Positions 17,985 to 26,709 of a stretch of DNA of 38,534 nt are shown one piece after another (the stretch's first letter is position 1; each line of letters opens with the position of its first letter). The translations under genes were made by a program, and so were the position numbers. This DNA is from Neisseria polysaccharea ATCC 43768 (GTDB taxonomy: Bacteria; Pseudomonadota; Gammaproteobacteria; Burkholderiales; Neisseriaceae). The notes under the pieces were generated by a model. That model ran no database searches. It saw nothing but the letters and a program-made list of their open reading frames with translations, and was not told the origin of the DNA. The stretch is from positions 1 through 38,534 of the forward strand of contig ADBE01000129.1 of assembly GCA_000176735.1 (NCBI GenBank). Direction: 5' to 3'.

Positions 17985-18407
17985 ATGCAGGTTACATCAA
18001 AATGGATAGACGGAATGTGCTTTGTCGGCACGACGGAAGGCGGGCACAGCGTCGTTATGGAGGGATCGGCGGCAGAAGGTGCGGCCAAGCGCGGGCCCAG
18101 CCCGATGGAAATGCTGCTGTTGGGCGTGGCGGGCTGTTCGAGCATCGATGTGGTGATGATTGCCGAAAAACAGCGTCAGAAAGTGACTGACTGCCGTGCG
18201 ACGGTTACGGCGAAACGGGCGGACGATGCGCCGCGCGTGTTTACCGAAATCCACATCCATTTCAAAGTATTCGGGCACGATTTGAAAGAATCGGCCATTG
18301 AGCGCGCCGTTCAGATGTCTGCCGAAAAATACTGTTCGGCTTCGATTATGTTGGGCAAAGCGGCAAAGATTACCCACAGTTTTGAAATTGCCGGGGCAGA
18401 TAAATAG
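17985..18407 (+). CDS. OsmC/Ohr family protein
   Basis: A 140-residue protein of the OsmC family, which reduces organic and fatty-acid hydroperoxides with two cysteines. Both are present: Cys51 in LLGVAGCSSIDV and Cys117 in MSAEKYCSASIM, in the usual contexts. I favour ATG 17985 (MQVTSKWIDG), where the family fold begins; a longer frame from 17946 adds 13 residues without family support. A possible operator overlaps its promoter region at 17926. Whether it is OsmC, Ohr or the YhfA-like subgroup cannot be decided by eye; the short form and sequence fit the YhfA-like group best. Confidence 0.85.
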   Translation: MQVTSKWIDGMCFVGTTEGGHSVVMEGSAAEGAAKRGPSPMEMLLLGVAGCSSIDVVMIAEKQRQKVTDCRATVTAKRADDAPRVFTEIHIHFKVFGHDLKESAIERAVQMSAEKYCSASIMLGKAAKITHSFEIAGADK

Positions 18408-18480
18408 GCATCGGGCGGCATTATGGAGAAACGGCTGATGCCGTCTGAAGGGGAAAGGTGCGGGCAAGCCGGAGGCGCAT

Positions 18481-18568
18481 AAAAAAGCAGATATATTCGG
18501 ACTGCACCTCCCGAATATATCTGCCTGCTGTTTCCTCTTTATTCAGCCTTTATAATACTTGGACTTGT
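18481..18568 (-). ncRNA. Candidate small RNA, minus strand
   Basis: On the minus strand a -35 TTGACA (18598-18603) and a -10 CACAAT (18575-18580) are 17 bases apart. About 50 bases further on comes a perfect 14-base-pair hairpin (arms 18487-18500 and 18511-18524) ending in TTTTTT (18481-18486). That gives a transcript of about 88 bases with a textbook terminator, antisense to nothing, between two plus-strand genes. The minus-oriented terminator is otherwise unexplained. Meningococci have reported small RNAs, and this may be one of them, but I cannot match it. The start point is inferred. Confidence 0.45.
18487..18524 (-). terminator. Strong minus-strand terminator
   Basis: GCAGATATATTCGG pairs CCGAATATATCTGC (14 perfect pairs, 10-base loop). 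The T run is on the minus strand only (AAAAAA at 18481-18486 on plus). Confidence 0.75.
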
Positions 18569-18595
18569 CGGGGTATTGTGCAGGCTTGATTCCGG

Positions 18596-18607
18596 ATTGT
18601 CAACAAT
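18596..18607. promoter_or_regulatory. ATTGTNNACAAT operator candidate over a minus-strand promoter
   Basis: ATTGTCAACAAT overlaps the -35 of the candidate small RNA and lies 214 bases upstream of the GntR gene. It is the third copy of the motif also found at 10947 and 17926. Confidence 0.5.
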
Positions 18608-18820
18608 TTTCGGTCAAATTTTAAATGCCGCGTTTTAAAATGATACCCGCCTGCTTCTGCGGGCGGGCGGAAGGCGGGAATCCCGTTATTTTAAGTAATA
18701 TATTAATTTGTTGAATTAAAATAAATTTGTGTAATACTTTGATTTCCCCGACACGATTTGAAACACAGCCGTCTTAAAACATCTTAAAAAATTTGAAAGC
18801 GTAAAAATACGGAAAACATC

Positions 18821-19537
18821 ATGAACTTTGAAAACGACGACATTATCCATGCGCCGACCACGTCTTCCCTGATTCTCGAAGAGCGGCACGATTCGGAGCT
18901 GTTCCGTGTTTACGCCCTGATTTTGGACGGCATTACCGATCAGGTGCTGCTGCCCGGCAAAAAGCTGACCGAGTCCGAACTTTGCCGTCAGATGGTGTGT
19001 TCGCGCAACACCGTCCGCGGCGCGCTGTCGCTTTTGGCGCACGACAAGATTGTCGATTTGCAACCCAACAGGGGCGCGTTCGTCCACGTTCCCGATTTGA
19101 AAGAAATGCAGGATGTGTTCAATGCGCGCATCGAAATGGAGACGATGATTTTGAACATCCTCGCCGACCTGCCGGATTTGGAAACGCGCCTCAAGCCGCT
19201 TTATGCGATGATACGGCGCGAAGAAGAGGCCTCCGGCAGGGGCGACCGCGTCGGCTGGAACCGCCTGTCCAATGCCTTCCACGTCGAACTGGCGCGACTG
19301 GTGGGCAACGATGTGCTGTTCGACATTATGAACACGCTGTGCGCGCGATCTTCCCTGATTGTCGCCGTGGCGGGCGTGCATCGCGAGGAAAAACACGCCA
19401 TCAATATGCACACGCATTCCGAACATCGGGAAATCCTCGACCTGCTGCTGGCAGGCAGGCGCAACCGCGTGGTCAAAATCCTGCGCCGCCATTTGGGCAA
19501 CTGTATGGAGCGTTTGGAAAAGACTTTGGAAGATTGA
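18821..19537 (+). CDS. GntR family transcription regulator, FCD type
   Basis: A 238-residue regulator. The N-terminal winged helix (about 20-95) has the GntR signature KLTESELCRQMVCSRNTVRGALSLLAHDKIVDLQPNRGAFV, broken here only for description. The C-terminal FCD all-helical ligand domain includes FNARIEMETMI, NAFHVELARLVGN, MHTHSEHREILDLLLAG and a closing RRHLGNCMERL; Asp and His residues in such positions bind metal and small organic acids in relatives. FCD regulators usually bind short TTGT/ACAA palindromes. Three such sites occur in this window, one between this gene and osmC. The ligand is unknown. Confidence 0.88.
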   Translation: MNFENDDIIHAPTTSSLILEERHDSELFRVYALILDGITDQVLLPGKKLTESELCRQMVCSRNTVRGALSLLAHDKIVDLQPNRGAFVHVPDLKEMQDVFNARIEMETMILNILADLPDLETRLKPLYAMIRREEEASGRGDRVGWNRLSNAFHVELARLVGNDVLFDIMNTLCARSSLIVAVAGVHREEKHAINMHTHSEHREILDLLLAGRRNRVVKILRRHLGNCMERLEKTLED

Positions 19538-19552
19538 ATGCCTGATGGAGAG

Positions 19553-19587
19553 AAAACCGTCTGAATCAGATGTTCAGGCGGTTTTTT
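19553..19587 (+). terminator. Terminator of the GntR gene
   Basis: AAAACCGTCTGAA pairs TTCAGGCGGTTTT with one G-T pair, then TT. It uses a partial DUS. Confidence 0.7.
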
Positions 19588-19692
19588 AATGGCGAACCTG
19601 ATGCCGTCTGAAATATGGATGCGGGTATCTGTAATTTTCAGACGGTAATTTTTAAGCTGCACATATCATGCGGCAATAAAGGAGGGCAGGGG

Positions 19693-20595
19693 ATGGACAG
19701 CCTGATGATATTGATTTCGGTTTTGATACCGATGTTTGCCGGATTTTTTATCCGTGTGCCCAAGCCTTACCTGCCCGCTTTGGACAAGGTGCTGTCGGTT
19801 TTGGTGTATGCCGTGCTGCTGCTGATCGGCGTATCGTTGTCGCGCGTGGAGGATTTGGGTTCGCGGTTGGACGATATGGCGTTGACGGTTCTGTGGCTGT
19901 TTGTTTGTACGGTCGGGGCGAACCTGCTTGTCTTGGCAGTTTTAGGAAAGTTATTCCCGTGGCGGATAAAGGGGAAAGGGAAGGGCGTTTCGGTCGGCGT
20001 GTCGGGCAGTGTGGGGCAGCTCGGATGCGTGCTGTTCGGATTCTCATTCGGCAAACTGATGCGCGATATTTGGATGCCGTCTGAAAACGCGGGCATGTAT
20101 TGTCTGATGCTGCTGGTGTTCCTCATCGGCGTACAGCTCAAAAGTAGCGGCGTATCGTTGCGGCAGGTTTTGGTCAACCGCAGGGGTATTCGGTTGTCGG
20201 TCTGGTTTATATTGTCATCTCTTTCGGGCGGGCTGCTGTTTGCCGCATCGGCAGATGGTGTGTCGTGGACGAAGGGTTTGGCACTGGCTTCTGGCTTCGG
20301 TTGGTATTCCCTCTCGGGTTTGGTCATGACCGAGGCTTACGGGGCGGTATGGGGCAGCATCATGCTGCTGAACGATTTGGCACGAGAGCTGTTTGCACTG
20401 GCATTTATCCCGCTGCTGATGAAGCGTTTTCCGGATGCGGCGGTGGGGGTTGGCGGTGCGACCAGTATGGATTTCACATTGCCCGTGATTCAGGGTGCGG
20501 GCGGTTTGGAAGTCGTGCCGGTAGCGGTCAGCTTCGGCGTGGTGGTCAATATTGCCGCCCCGTTTCTGATGGTGGTGTTTTCCGCTTTGGGTTGA
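19693..20595 (+). CDS. LysO-type (DUF340) membrane exporter
   Basis: A 300-residue hydrophobic protein with about eight membrane segments, for example MDSLMILISVLIPMFAGFFI, VLVYAVLLLIGVSL, VLWLFVCTVGANLLVLAVL, CLMLLVFLIGVQL and VVNIAAPFLMVVFSALG. The order and the ASGFGWYSLSGLVMTE and NDLARELFALAFIPL blocks match the LysO (YbjE) family, which exports lysine in E. coli. I start it at ATG 19693 after GGAGGGCAGGGG; the longer frame from 19615 adds an unrelated hydrophilic leader. The substrate here is inferred. An internal AT-DUS lies near 20074. Confidence 0.82.
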   Translation: MDSLMILISVLIPMFAGFFIRVPKPYLPALDKVLSVLVYAVLLLIGVSLSRVEDLGSRLDDMALTVLWLFVCTVGANLLVLAVLGKLFPWRIKGKGKGVSVGVSGSVGQLGCVLFGFSFGKLMRDIWMPSENAGMYCLMLLVFLIGVQLKSSGVSLRQVLVNRRGIRLSVWFILSSLSGGLLFAASADGVSWTKGLALASGFGWYSLSGLVMTEAYGAVWGSIMLLNDLARELFALAFIPLLMKRFPDAAVGVGGATSMDFTLPVIQGAGGLEVVPVAVSFGVVVNIAAPFLMVVFSALG

Positions 20596-20637
20596 ACGCG
20601 GTAAAATCGGCATCCCGATGCAAGGAAGCAGAAAACG

Positions 20638-21411
20638 ATGAAACCGAAAATCCAAAGGCATGGAGAGATTTTAAGCCTTGTCCGCCGGCATCAGTTTATG
20701 TCGGTGGACGAGCTTGCCGCCGCATTGGACGTTACCCCGCAGACGATACGCCGCGACATCCGCGAGTTGGAGGAGGGCGGCAGCCTGAAACGCCATCACG
20801 GCGGCGCGTCCTCGGGCGGAAACCTGCCGGAGGGACTGCCCGCTAACCGCCAAATTCAATGTCAAAACGAAAAAAATGCCATTGCCCGGCTGATTGCGGA
20901 ACATATTCCCGACGAGTCATCGCTGTTTGTCAGTATCGGCACGACGATGGAAGCCGTGGCATCGGAGCTGGTGAGGCGGCGCGGCAGCCTGCGGATTATT
21001 ACCAACAATATCCACGTCGCCTCCATCGTTTCGGCGCGGACGGATTACACGGTCATCATCACTTCCGGAGTCGTCCGCCCTTTGGACGGCGGCATTACCG
21101 GCGTGGCGACCGTCGATTTTATCAACCAGTTCAAAGTCGATTATGCCGTGATGAGCACACACGGTGTGGAAAGCGACGGTTCGCTTTTGGATTACGATTA
21201 CAAGGAAGTCAGCGTCATGCAGGCGATGATTGCCAACGCGCGCGTCCGCTTCCTGGGTGTCGATCACAGCAAATTCCGCAGCAACGCGCTGGTCAGGCTC
21301 GGCGACATTACGGCGTTTGACAAAGTATTTACCGACCGGCTGCCCGATACCGCGATGCAGAAGATGCTGAAAGAGGCGGGGGTGGAATGTTTGGTTTCCG
21401 ATGCCGTCTGA
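20638..21411 (+). CDS. DeoR/GlpR family transcription repressor
   Basis: A 257-residue regulator. The N-terminal helix-turn-helix is at about 5-58 (RHGEILSLVRRHQFMSVDEL, then DVTPQTIRRDIRELEEGGSLKR), followed by the DeoR hinge HHGGASSGG. The C-terminal sugar-phosphate sensor domain (about 75-235) has ISIGTTMEAVASEL-like sequence (SIGTTMEAVA), ITNNIHVASI, and GVDHSKFRSNALVRLGDI. It is closest in pattern to GlpR, so glycerol-3-phosphate or another sugar phosphate is the likely signal. It is not next to a sugar operon, so its targets are elsewhere. Confidence 0.86.
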   Translation: MKPKIQRHGEILSLVRRHQFMSVDELAAALDVTPQTIRRDIRELEEGGSLKRHHGGASSGGNLPEGLPANRQIQCQNEKNAIARLIAEHIPDESSLFVSIGTTMEAVASELVRRRGSLRIITNNIHVASIVSARTDYTVIITSGVVRPLDGGITGVATVDFINQFKVDYAVMSTHGVESDGSLLDYDYKEVSVMQAMIANARVRFLGVDHSKFRSNALVRLGDITAFDKVFTDRLPDTAMQKMLKEAGVECLVSDAV

Positions 21412-21463
21412 ACGCTATGTCAAAGCGCGCAAGTCGGGTACAATAAACACATCATCAAACCGC

Positions 21464-21500
21464 TTCAGACGGCATCCCGATAATATTTATGCCGTCTGAA
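21464..21500. repeat. Inverted DUS pair before glnS
   Basis: TTCAGACGGCAT (21464-21475) and ATGCCGTCTGAA (21489-21500). The second copy supplies a false MPSE start for glnS. Confidence 0.7.
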
Positions 21501-21521
21501 ACCATCCATTTGAAGAAAACC

Positions 21522-23210
21522 ATGCTCAATAAAGACCAATTCGCGGACAACCACTTCATCCGCACCCTCATCGAAGAAGACCTCAAAAGCGGCAAACACG
21601 AAACCATCCAAACCCGTTTCCCACCCGAACCCAACGGCTACCTGCATATCGGCCACGCCAAATCCATCTGCCTGAACTTCGGTTTGGCGTATATTTACGA
21701 CGGCTTGTGCAACCTGCGTTTCGACGATACCAATCCTGAAAAAGAAAACGACGAATACGTCAACGCCATCAAAGAAGACGTTGAGTGGCTTGGTTTTCAT
21801 TGGGCGGGCGAGCCGCGTTTCGCTTCCAATTATTTCGACCAGCTTTACGATTACGCCGTCGGTTTAATCAAAGACGGCAAAGCGTATGTCGATGATTTGA
21901 AGCCCGAAGAAATGCGCGAATACCGTGGCACGCTGACCGAAGCAGGCAAAAACAGCCCTTACCGCGACCGCAGTATCGAAGAAAACCTCGACCTGTTCAC
22001 GCGCATGAAAAACGGCGAATTCCCCGACAGTAGCAAAACCCTGCGTCTGAAAATCGACATGGCATCAGGCAACATCAATATGCGCGATCCGGTCATCTAC
22101 CGCATCCGCCGCGCCCATCACCACAACACCGGCGACAAATGGTGTATCTACCCGATGTACGACTACACGCATTGCATTTCCGACGCCATCGAAGGCATCA
22201 CGCATTCCTTGTGTACGCTCGAATTTGAAGCACACCGTCCGTTGTACGACTGGGTGTTGGACAACATTCCTTCGCCGCACGCCACACGTCCACGCCAATA
22301 CGAGTTTTCACGTTTGGAGCTTTTGTATTCCATCACCTCCAAACGCAAGCTGAACCAACTGGTTTCAGACGGCCACGTTTCCGGCTGGGACGATCCGCGT
22401 ATGCCGACCATTTCCGGTATGCGCCGCCGCGGTTACACGCCCGAAGGCCTGCGCTTGTTTGCCAAACGCGCCGGTATTTCCAAATCCGAAAACATCGTCG
22501 ATATGAGCGTGTTGGAAGGTGCGATTCGTGAAGAGTTGGAAAACTCCGCGCCGCGCCTGATGGCGGTGTTGAATCCGCTCAAAGTGACCCTGACCAACTT
22601 TGAAACCGGCAAAACCCAAAGCCGCCGTGCCGCGTTCCATCCGAACCACGAAGAAATGGGCGATCGCGAAGTACCTATTTCCCAAACCATCTACATCGAA
22701 GCTGACGACTTTGCCGAAAATCCGCCCAAAGGCTTCAAACGCCTGATTCCCGGCGGCGAAGTGCGTTTGCGCCACGGCTATGTCATCAAGTGCGATGAAG
22801 TCGTCAAAGACGCGGCAGGCAATGTGGTCGAACTCAAGTGCAGCATCGACCATGACACCTTGGGCAAAAATCCAGAAGGCCGTAAAGTCAAAGGCGTGAT
22901 TCATTGGGTGTCTGCCGAACACGCAGCCGAAATTAAAGTCCGCCTGTACGACCGCCTCTTTACCGTCGAGCGTCCCGATGCCGTGCGCGGCGAAGACGGC
23001 AACTACCTGCCGTTTACCGATTTCCTCAATCCAGAATCCATCAAGGAAATCACCGCCTACGCCGAACCTGCCGCAAAAGATTTGCCGGCAGAAAGCCGCT
23101 GGCAGTTCGAGCGCATCGGCTATTTTGTTACCGACCGCAAAGACCACGGCAAAGACACGCCGGTGTTTAACCGCACGGTAACGCTGAAAGATTCTTGGCA
23201 GCTTAAGTAA
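21522..23210 (+). CDS. glnS: Glutaminyl-tRNA synthetase
   Basis: A class I synthetase that charges tRNA-Gln. The 562-residue protein has the HIGH-type motif [14 protein letters not shown] at about 33-46, the FDDTNPEKE block, the KMSKS-equivalent SKRKL at about 270-274, and a C-terminal beta-barrel anticodon domain. The start is ATG 21522 ([12 protein letters not shown]); the upstream frame from 21489 merely translates the DUS. Direct charging by GlnRS is expected in gamma- and beta-proteobacteria. An imperfect DUS hairpin follows the stop (23222-23249). Confidence 0.96.
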   Translation: MLNKDQFADNHFIRTLIEEDLKSGKHETIQTRFPPEPNGYLHIGHAKSICLNFGLAYIYDGLCNLRFDDTNPEKENDEYVNAIKEDVEWLGFHWAGEPRFASNYFDQLYDYAVGLIKDGKAYVDDLKPEEMREYRGTLTEAGKNSPYRDRSIEENLDLFTRMKNGEFPDSSKTLRLKIDMASGNINMRDPVIYRIRRAHHHNTGDKWCIYPMYDYTHCISDAIEGITHSLCTLEFEAHRPLYDWVLDNIPSPHATRPRQYEFSRLELLYSITSKRKLNQLVSDGHVSGWDDPRMPTISGMRRRGYTPEGLRLFAKRAGISKSENIVDMSVLEGAIREELENSAPRLMAVLNPLKVTLTNFETGKTQSRRAAFHPNHEEMGDREVPISQTIYIEADDFAENPPKGFKRLIPGGEVRLRHGYVIKCDEVVKDAAGNVVELKCSIDHDTLGKNPEGRKVKGVIHWVSAEHAAEIKVRLYDRLFTVERPDAVRGEDGNYLPFTDFLNPESIKEITAYAEPAAKDLPAESRWQFERIGYFVTDRKDHGKDTPVFNRTVTLKDSWQLK

Positions 23211-23221
23211 AACCCCATACT

Positions 23222-23249
23222 TGCCGTCTGAATATTGTTCGGACGGCAT
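23222..23249 (+). terminator. Imperfect DUS hairpin after glnS
   Basis: TTGCCGTCTGAA pairs TTCGGACGGCAT with mismatches, ATTG loop region between them, just past the glnS stop. Confidence 0.5.
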
Positions 23250-23302
23250 TTCTCCTTTACCCGCGAAATGCGGCACATTCGGCACACCGGAAAGGAAATA
23301 TG

Positions 23303-24259
23303 ATGAAAGTCCTCTTTATCGCCGACCCGATGGCAAGTTTCAAAACCTACAAAGACACCACCTACGCGATGATGCGGGAAATGGCAAAACGCGGCTGGCA
23401 GCTGTTTCATACCTTGAGTAGCGGATTGTCGGTTAAAAACGGTCTGGTGGTTGCTGATGCGTCTGCTTTTGAGTTTCTCGGAGCACAAGACGACCACGAC
23501 AAAAACTGGTTTGCCGCCGCCGACAAAGTTCAGACGGCATTGAAAGCATTTGATGCCGTGATTATGCGCACCGATCCGCCGTTCGATATGCAATACCTTT
23601 ACGCCACCCAATTACTGACGCTGGCGGAGCAGCAGGGCGCGAAGGTCTTTAACAGCGGACAGGCGATGCGTGATTTCAATGAAAAACTGGCGATTTTGAA
23701 CTTCAGCCGCTTTATCGCGCCCACGCTGGTAACGACCCGTTCCGCCGATGTCCGCGCATTTTTGAAAGAACACGGCGACATCATCATCAAACCGCTCGAC
23801 GGCATGGGCGGTATGGGCATTTTCCGCCTGACCGAAAAAGACCCCAACATCGGCAGCATCCTCGAAACCCTGATGCAGCTTGATTCCCGCACCATCATGG
23901 CGCAACGCTACATTTCCGAAATCGTCCACGGCGACAAACGCATCCTGATTATCGGTGGCGAAGTCGTCCCCTATGCTTTGGCGCGTATTCCGCAAAACGG
24001 CGAAACACGCGGCAATCTGGCGGCAGGCGGGCGCGGCGTGGCGCAGGAATTGGGCGGACGCGACCGCGAAATTGCCGAAACGCTCGCCCCCGAACTCAAA
24101 CGGCGCGGCATCCTGCTGGCCGGTTTGGACGTTATCGGCAGCAACCTGACCGAAGTCAACGTAACCAGCCCGACCGGATTCCAAGAAATTATGAAACAAA
24201 AAGGTTTCGATGTGGCGGCAATGTTTGCCGATGCCGTTGCCGCGTGGTCGGTACGTTAA
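23303..24259 (+). CDS. gshB: Glutathione synthetase
   Basis: Adds glycine to gamma-glutamylcysteine using ATP. The 318-residue ATP-grasp enzyme has the expected N-terminal MKVLFIADPMASFKTYKD, the MRTDPPFDMQYLY block at about 93-105, ATP-binding IIKPLDGMGGMGIFR at about 155-169, and the C-terminal GLDVIGSNLTEVNVTSPTG. Two ATG codons are in tandem (23300 and 23303); I choose the second because it is better spaced from AAAGGAA. Glutathione is the main redox buffer in Neisseria. Confidence 0.95.
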   Translation: MKVLFIADPMASFKTYKDTTYAMMREMAKRGWQLFHTLSSGLSVKNGLVVADASAFEFLGAQDDHDKNWFAAADKVQTALKAFDAVIMRTDPPFDMQYLYATQLLTLAEQQGAKVFNSGQAMRDFNEKLAILNFSRFIAPTLVTTRSADVRAFLKEHGDIIIKPLDGMGGMGIFRLTEKDPNIGSILETLMQLDSRTIMAQRYISEIVHGDKRILIIGGEVVPYALARIPQNGETRGNLAAGGRGVAQELGGRDREIAETLAPELKRRGILLAGLDVIGSNLTEVNVTSPTGFQEIMKQKGFDVAAMFADAVAAWSVR

Positions 24260-24417
24260 ACCGATGCCGTCTGAAAGGCTTTTGTTTCACAACCGCCTGG
24301 TTTGATCGGACAGGCAGGGTTTTCCCTCAGCCAGCAGGGATGCGCTTAATGCCGTACGGACACTCCTCCGCCCCGTTTTCAGACGGCATATATTGAGGAC
24401 ATTTTGAAAGGATACCG

Positions 24418-24801
24418 ATGGAACCTTCTTCCTACGCGGCAGAAAAAAAAGGAAAAGGCGGCATCAGGCGCGTCATTAACGCATTCGGCTATTCGATAGA
24501 CGGCATCGCCGCCGCCTACCGTTACGAAGCGGCATTCCGTCAGGTTTTGTGGCTGAACGCGCTGCTGGTGTGCGCGGCATTTTTTTGGGTTTCCGAAACC
24601 GCCGTCCGCCTGCCGTTGATTATCGCGTCTTTTGTATCGGTCATTGTCGAACTGTTCAACACCGCCGTCGAAGCCGCCGTCGATCATACTTCGACCGAAA
24701 AACACGAGCTGGCCAAACGCGCCAAAGACGCAGGTTCTGCCGCACAACTGGTTGCCATGCTGATGTTGGCGGCGGTTTGGCTGTCCACCCTGTTCGGGTA
24801 A
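24418..24801 (+). CDS. dgkA: Diacylglycerol kinase
   Basis: A small inner-membrane kinase that phosphorylates diacylglycerol (or undecaprenol in some bacteria) for lipid recycling. The 127-residue protein has an N-terminal amphipathic part and three membrane helices (about 42-60, 63-83, 105-125). The family signature is EAAFRQVLWLNALLV and VELFNTAVEAAVDHTSTEKHELAK, the latter with the catalytic Glu, Asn and Asp residues. DUS copies lie in the gap before it. Confidence 0.93.
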   Translation: MEPSSYAAEKKGKGGIRRVINAFGYSIDGIAAAYRYEAAFRQVLWLNALLVCAAFFWVSETAVRLPLIIASFVSVIVELFNTAVEAAVDHTSTEKHELAKRAKDAGSAAQLVAMLMLAAVWLSTLFG

Positions 24802-24859
24802 AACACTTGCAGCAGGATTTGTAATCCTTTAGGATTAGTATGTAGTATTTATTATTCGC

Positions 24860-24873
24860 TTAATCTATATCAA
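24860..24873. promoter_or_regulatory. FNR-like box upstream of the copper chaperone gene
   Basis: TTAATCTATATCAA differs from the FNR consensus TTGAT-N4-ATCAA at one base. It lies 65-78 bases before the ATG at 24938, a position that fits activation, which is plausible for a copper-delivery protein of terminal oxidases under low oxygen. Confidence 0.45.
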
Positions 24874-24937
24874 ATTTCCGAACGGTATTTGTTTGTAAGA
24901 TGAGCGCATCCTCGTTTGACATTTAAGGAGTAGAAAG

Positions 24938-25411
24938 ATGAAAAAACTATTGGCAGCCGTGATGATGGCAGGTTTGGCAGGCGCGGTTTCCGCCGCCGGA
25001 GTCCATGTCGAGGACGGCTGGGCGCGCACCACCGTCGAAGGTATGAAAATGGGCGGCGCGTTCATGAAAATCCACAACAACGAAGCCAAACAAGACTTTT
25101 TGCTCGGCGGAAGCAGCCCCGTTGCCGACCGCGTCGAAGTGCATACCCACATCAACGACAACGGCGTGATGCGGATGCGCGAAGTCGAAGGCGGCGTGCC
25201 TTTGGAGGCAAAATCCGTTACCGAACTCAAACCCGGCAGCTATCATGTAATGTTTATGGGTTTGAAAAAACAATTAAAAGAGGGCGATAAAATTCCCGTT
25301 ACCCTGAAATTTAAAAACGCCAAAGCGCAAACCGTCCAACTGGAAGTCAAAACCGCGCCGATGCCGGCAATGGACCACGGTCATCACCACGGCGAAGCGC
25401 ATCAGCACTAA
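24938..25411 (+). CDS. PCu(A)C-type periplasmic copper chaperone
   Basis: Delivers Cu(I) to the CuA or CuB site of haem-copper oxidases. The 157-residue protein has a signal peptide (about 1-20, MKKLLAAVMMAGLAGAVSAA). The DUF461/PCu(A)C motif is present: HxxMx(10)MxxM-like spacing in VEVHTHINDNGVMRMREVEG, and later SYHVMFMGLKKQLKEGD. The C-terminal tail MPAMDHGHHHGEAHQH is unusually rich in His and Met and would add metal-binding capacity. An FNR-like box lies upstream. Confidence 0.9.
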   Translation: MKKLLAAVMMAGLAGAVSAAGVHVEDGWARTTVEGMKMGGAFMKIHNNEAKQDFLLGGSSPVADRVEVHTHINDNGVMRMREVEGGVPLEAKSVTELKPGSYHVMFMGLKKQLKEGDKIPVTLKFKNAKAQTVQLEVKTAPMPAMDHGHHHGEAHQH

Positions 25412-25430
25412 TCTGCTGAAAATATTTGAA

Positions 25431-25470
25431 ATGCCGTCTGAAAAAGCCCGGGCTTTCAGACGGCATTTTT
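25431..25470 (+). terminator. Terminator after the copper chaperone gene
   Basis: ATGCCGTCTGAAA and TTTCAGACGGCAT arms enclose a palindromic GCCCGGGC, followed by TTTT. Confidence 0.8.
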
Positions 25471-25535
25471 ATGCCCGCCTTTAAAATGTGTTAAAATCTG
25501 CCTTTAAAAACCGCCGTTTCCAAGCCATCCTGCGT

Positions 25536-26639
25536 ATGAATACGACATCAGACCCATCCAATATCATCGTCGGGCTCTCCGGCGGTGTCGATTCTTCCGT
25601 AACCGCCGCCTTGCTCAAGCAGCAGGGTTATCAAGTGCGCGGTGTGTTCATGCAAAACTGGGAAGACGACGACAATGACGAATATTGCAGCATCAAACAG
25701 GATTCGTTTGATGCCATCGCCGTTGCCGATATTGTCGGCATCGATATCGACATCGTTAATTTCGCCGCGCAATATAAAGACAAAGTCTTTGCTTATTTTC
25801 TTCAGGAATACAGTGCGGGGCGCACGCCGAATCCGGATGTGTTGTGCAACGCCGAAATCAAATTCAAATGCTTTTTGGACTACGCCGTAGTGCAGGGCGC
25901 GGATACCATCGCCACCGGCCACTATGCGCGCAAAGAAGTCCGCAACGGCGTGCATTACCTGCTCAAAGGTTTGGATCGAAACAAAGACCAAAGCTATTTC
26001 CTCTACCGTCTCAAGCCTTTCCAACTCGAACGCGCGATTTTCCCGTTGGGCGGTTTGGAAAAACCCGAAGTCCGCCGCCTTGCCGCCGAGTTCAAACTGC
26101 CGACTGCCGCCAAAAAAGACAGCACGGGCATCTGCTTCATCGGCGAACGCCCGTTTCGCGAGTTTCTGCAAAAATACCTGCCGACCGACAACGGTAAAAT
26201 GGTTACGCCCGAAGGGAAAACCGTCGGCGAACACGTCGGGCTGATGTTCTACACGCTCGGACAGCGCAAAGGATTGGGCATCGGCGGCGCGGGCGAACCG
26301 TGGTTTGTTGCGGCTAAAGATTTGACGAAAAACGAACTGATTGTCGTGCAAGGACACGACCATCCGCTGCTCTATACCCGCAGCCTTGTGATGAACGATT
26401 TGAGTTTCACGCTGCCCGAACGTCCGAAGGCAGGACGCTATACCTGCAAAACGCGTTACCGTATGGCGGACGCGCCTTGCGAATTGCGCTATTTGGATGA
26501 TGAAACCGCCGAGCTGGTGTTTGACGAACCGCAATGGGCGGTTACGCCGGGCCAGTCTGCCGTGCTGTACGACGGCGACATCTGCTTGGGCGGCGGTATC
26601 ATTCAAACGACCGACAAACCCGTCATCATCACACGATAA
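25536..26639 (+). CDS. mnmA: tRNA 2-thiouridine synthetase MnmA
   Basis: Thiolates U34 in the anticodon of Lys, Glu and Gln tRNAs using ATP and a sulphur relay. The 367-residue protein has the PP-loop SGGVDSS at about 13-19, the catalytic cysteine pair in [12 protein letters not shown] and [10 protein letters not shown], and the C-terminal beta-barrel starting [14 protein letters not shown]. The start at 25536 ([13 protein letters not shown]) is preferred; a frame from 25488 adds 16 unsupported residues. Formerly called trmU. Confidence 0.95.
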   Translation: MNTTSDPSNIIVGLSGGVDSSVTAALLKQQGYQVRGVFMQNWEDDDNDEYCSIKQDSFDAIAVADIVGIDIDIVNFAAQYKDKVFAYFLQEYSAGRTPNPDVLCNAEIKFKCFLDYAVVQGADTIATGHYARKEVRNGVHYLLKGLDRNKDQSYFLYRLKPFQLERAIFPLGGLEKPEVRRLAAEFKLPTAAKKDSTGICFIGERPFREFLQKYLPTDNGKMVTPEGKTVGEHVGLMFYTLGQRKGLGIGGAGEPWFVAAKDLTKNELIVVQGHDHPLLYTRSLVMNDLSFTLPERPKAGRYTCKTRYRMADAPCELRYLDDETAELVFDEPQWAVTPGQSAVLYDGDICLGGGIIQTTDKPVIITR

Positions 26640-26644
26640 AGGTA

Positions 26645-26674
26645 ATGCCGTCTGAAACGGTTTTCAGACGGCAT
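26645..26674 (+). terminator. Inverted DUS pair after mnmA
   Basis: ATGCCGTCTGAAA faces TTTCAGACGGCAT with a short CGGT loop. Confidence 0.7.
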
Positions 26675-26709
26675 TGTTCCGCTCAATTCCACTTTAAAGA
26701 CCGATACCT

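Larger units (their letters stand above)
18408..18820. other. Long intergenic region upstream of the GntR gene
   Basis: About 410 bases without a protein gene. It holds a lone DUS at 18439, a strong hairpin oriented for the minus strand (18487-18524), a minus-strand promoter candidate (18575-18603), an operator-like ATTGTCAACAAT (18596-18607), a CG-rich inverted stretch near 18650-18675, and an AT-rich segment next to the GntR start. Confidence 0.6.
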
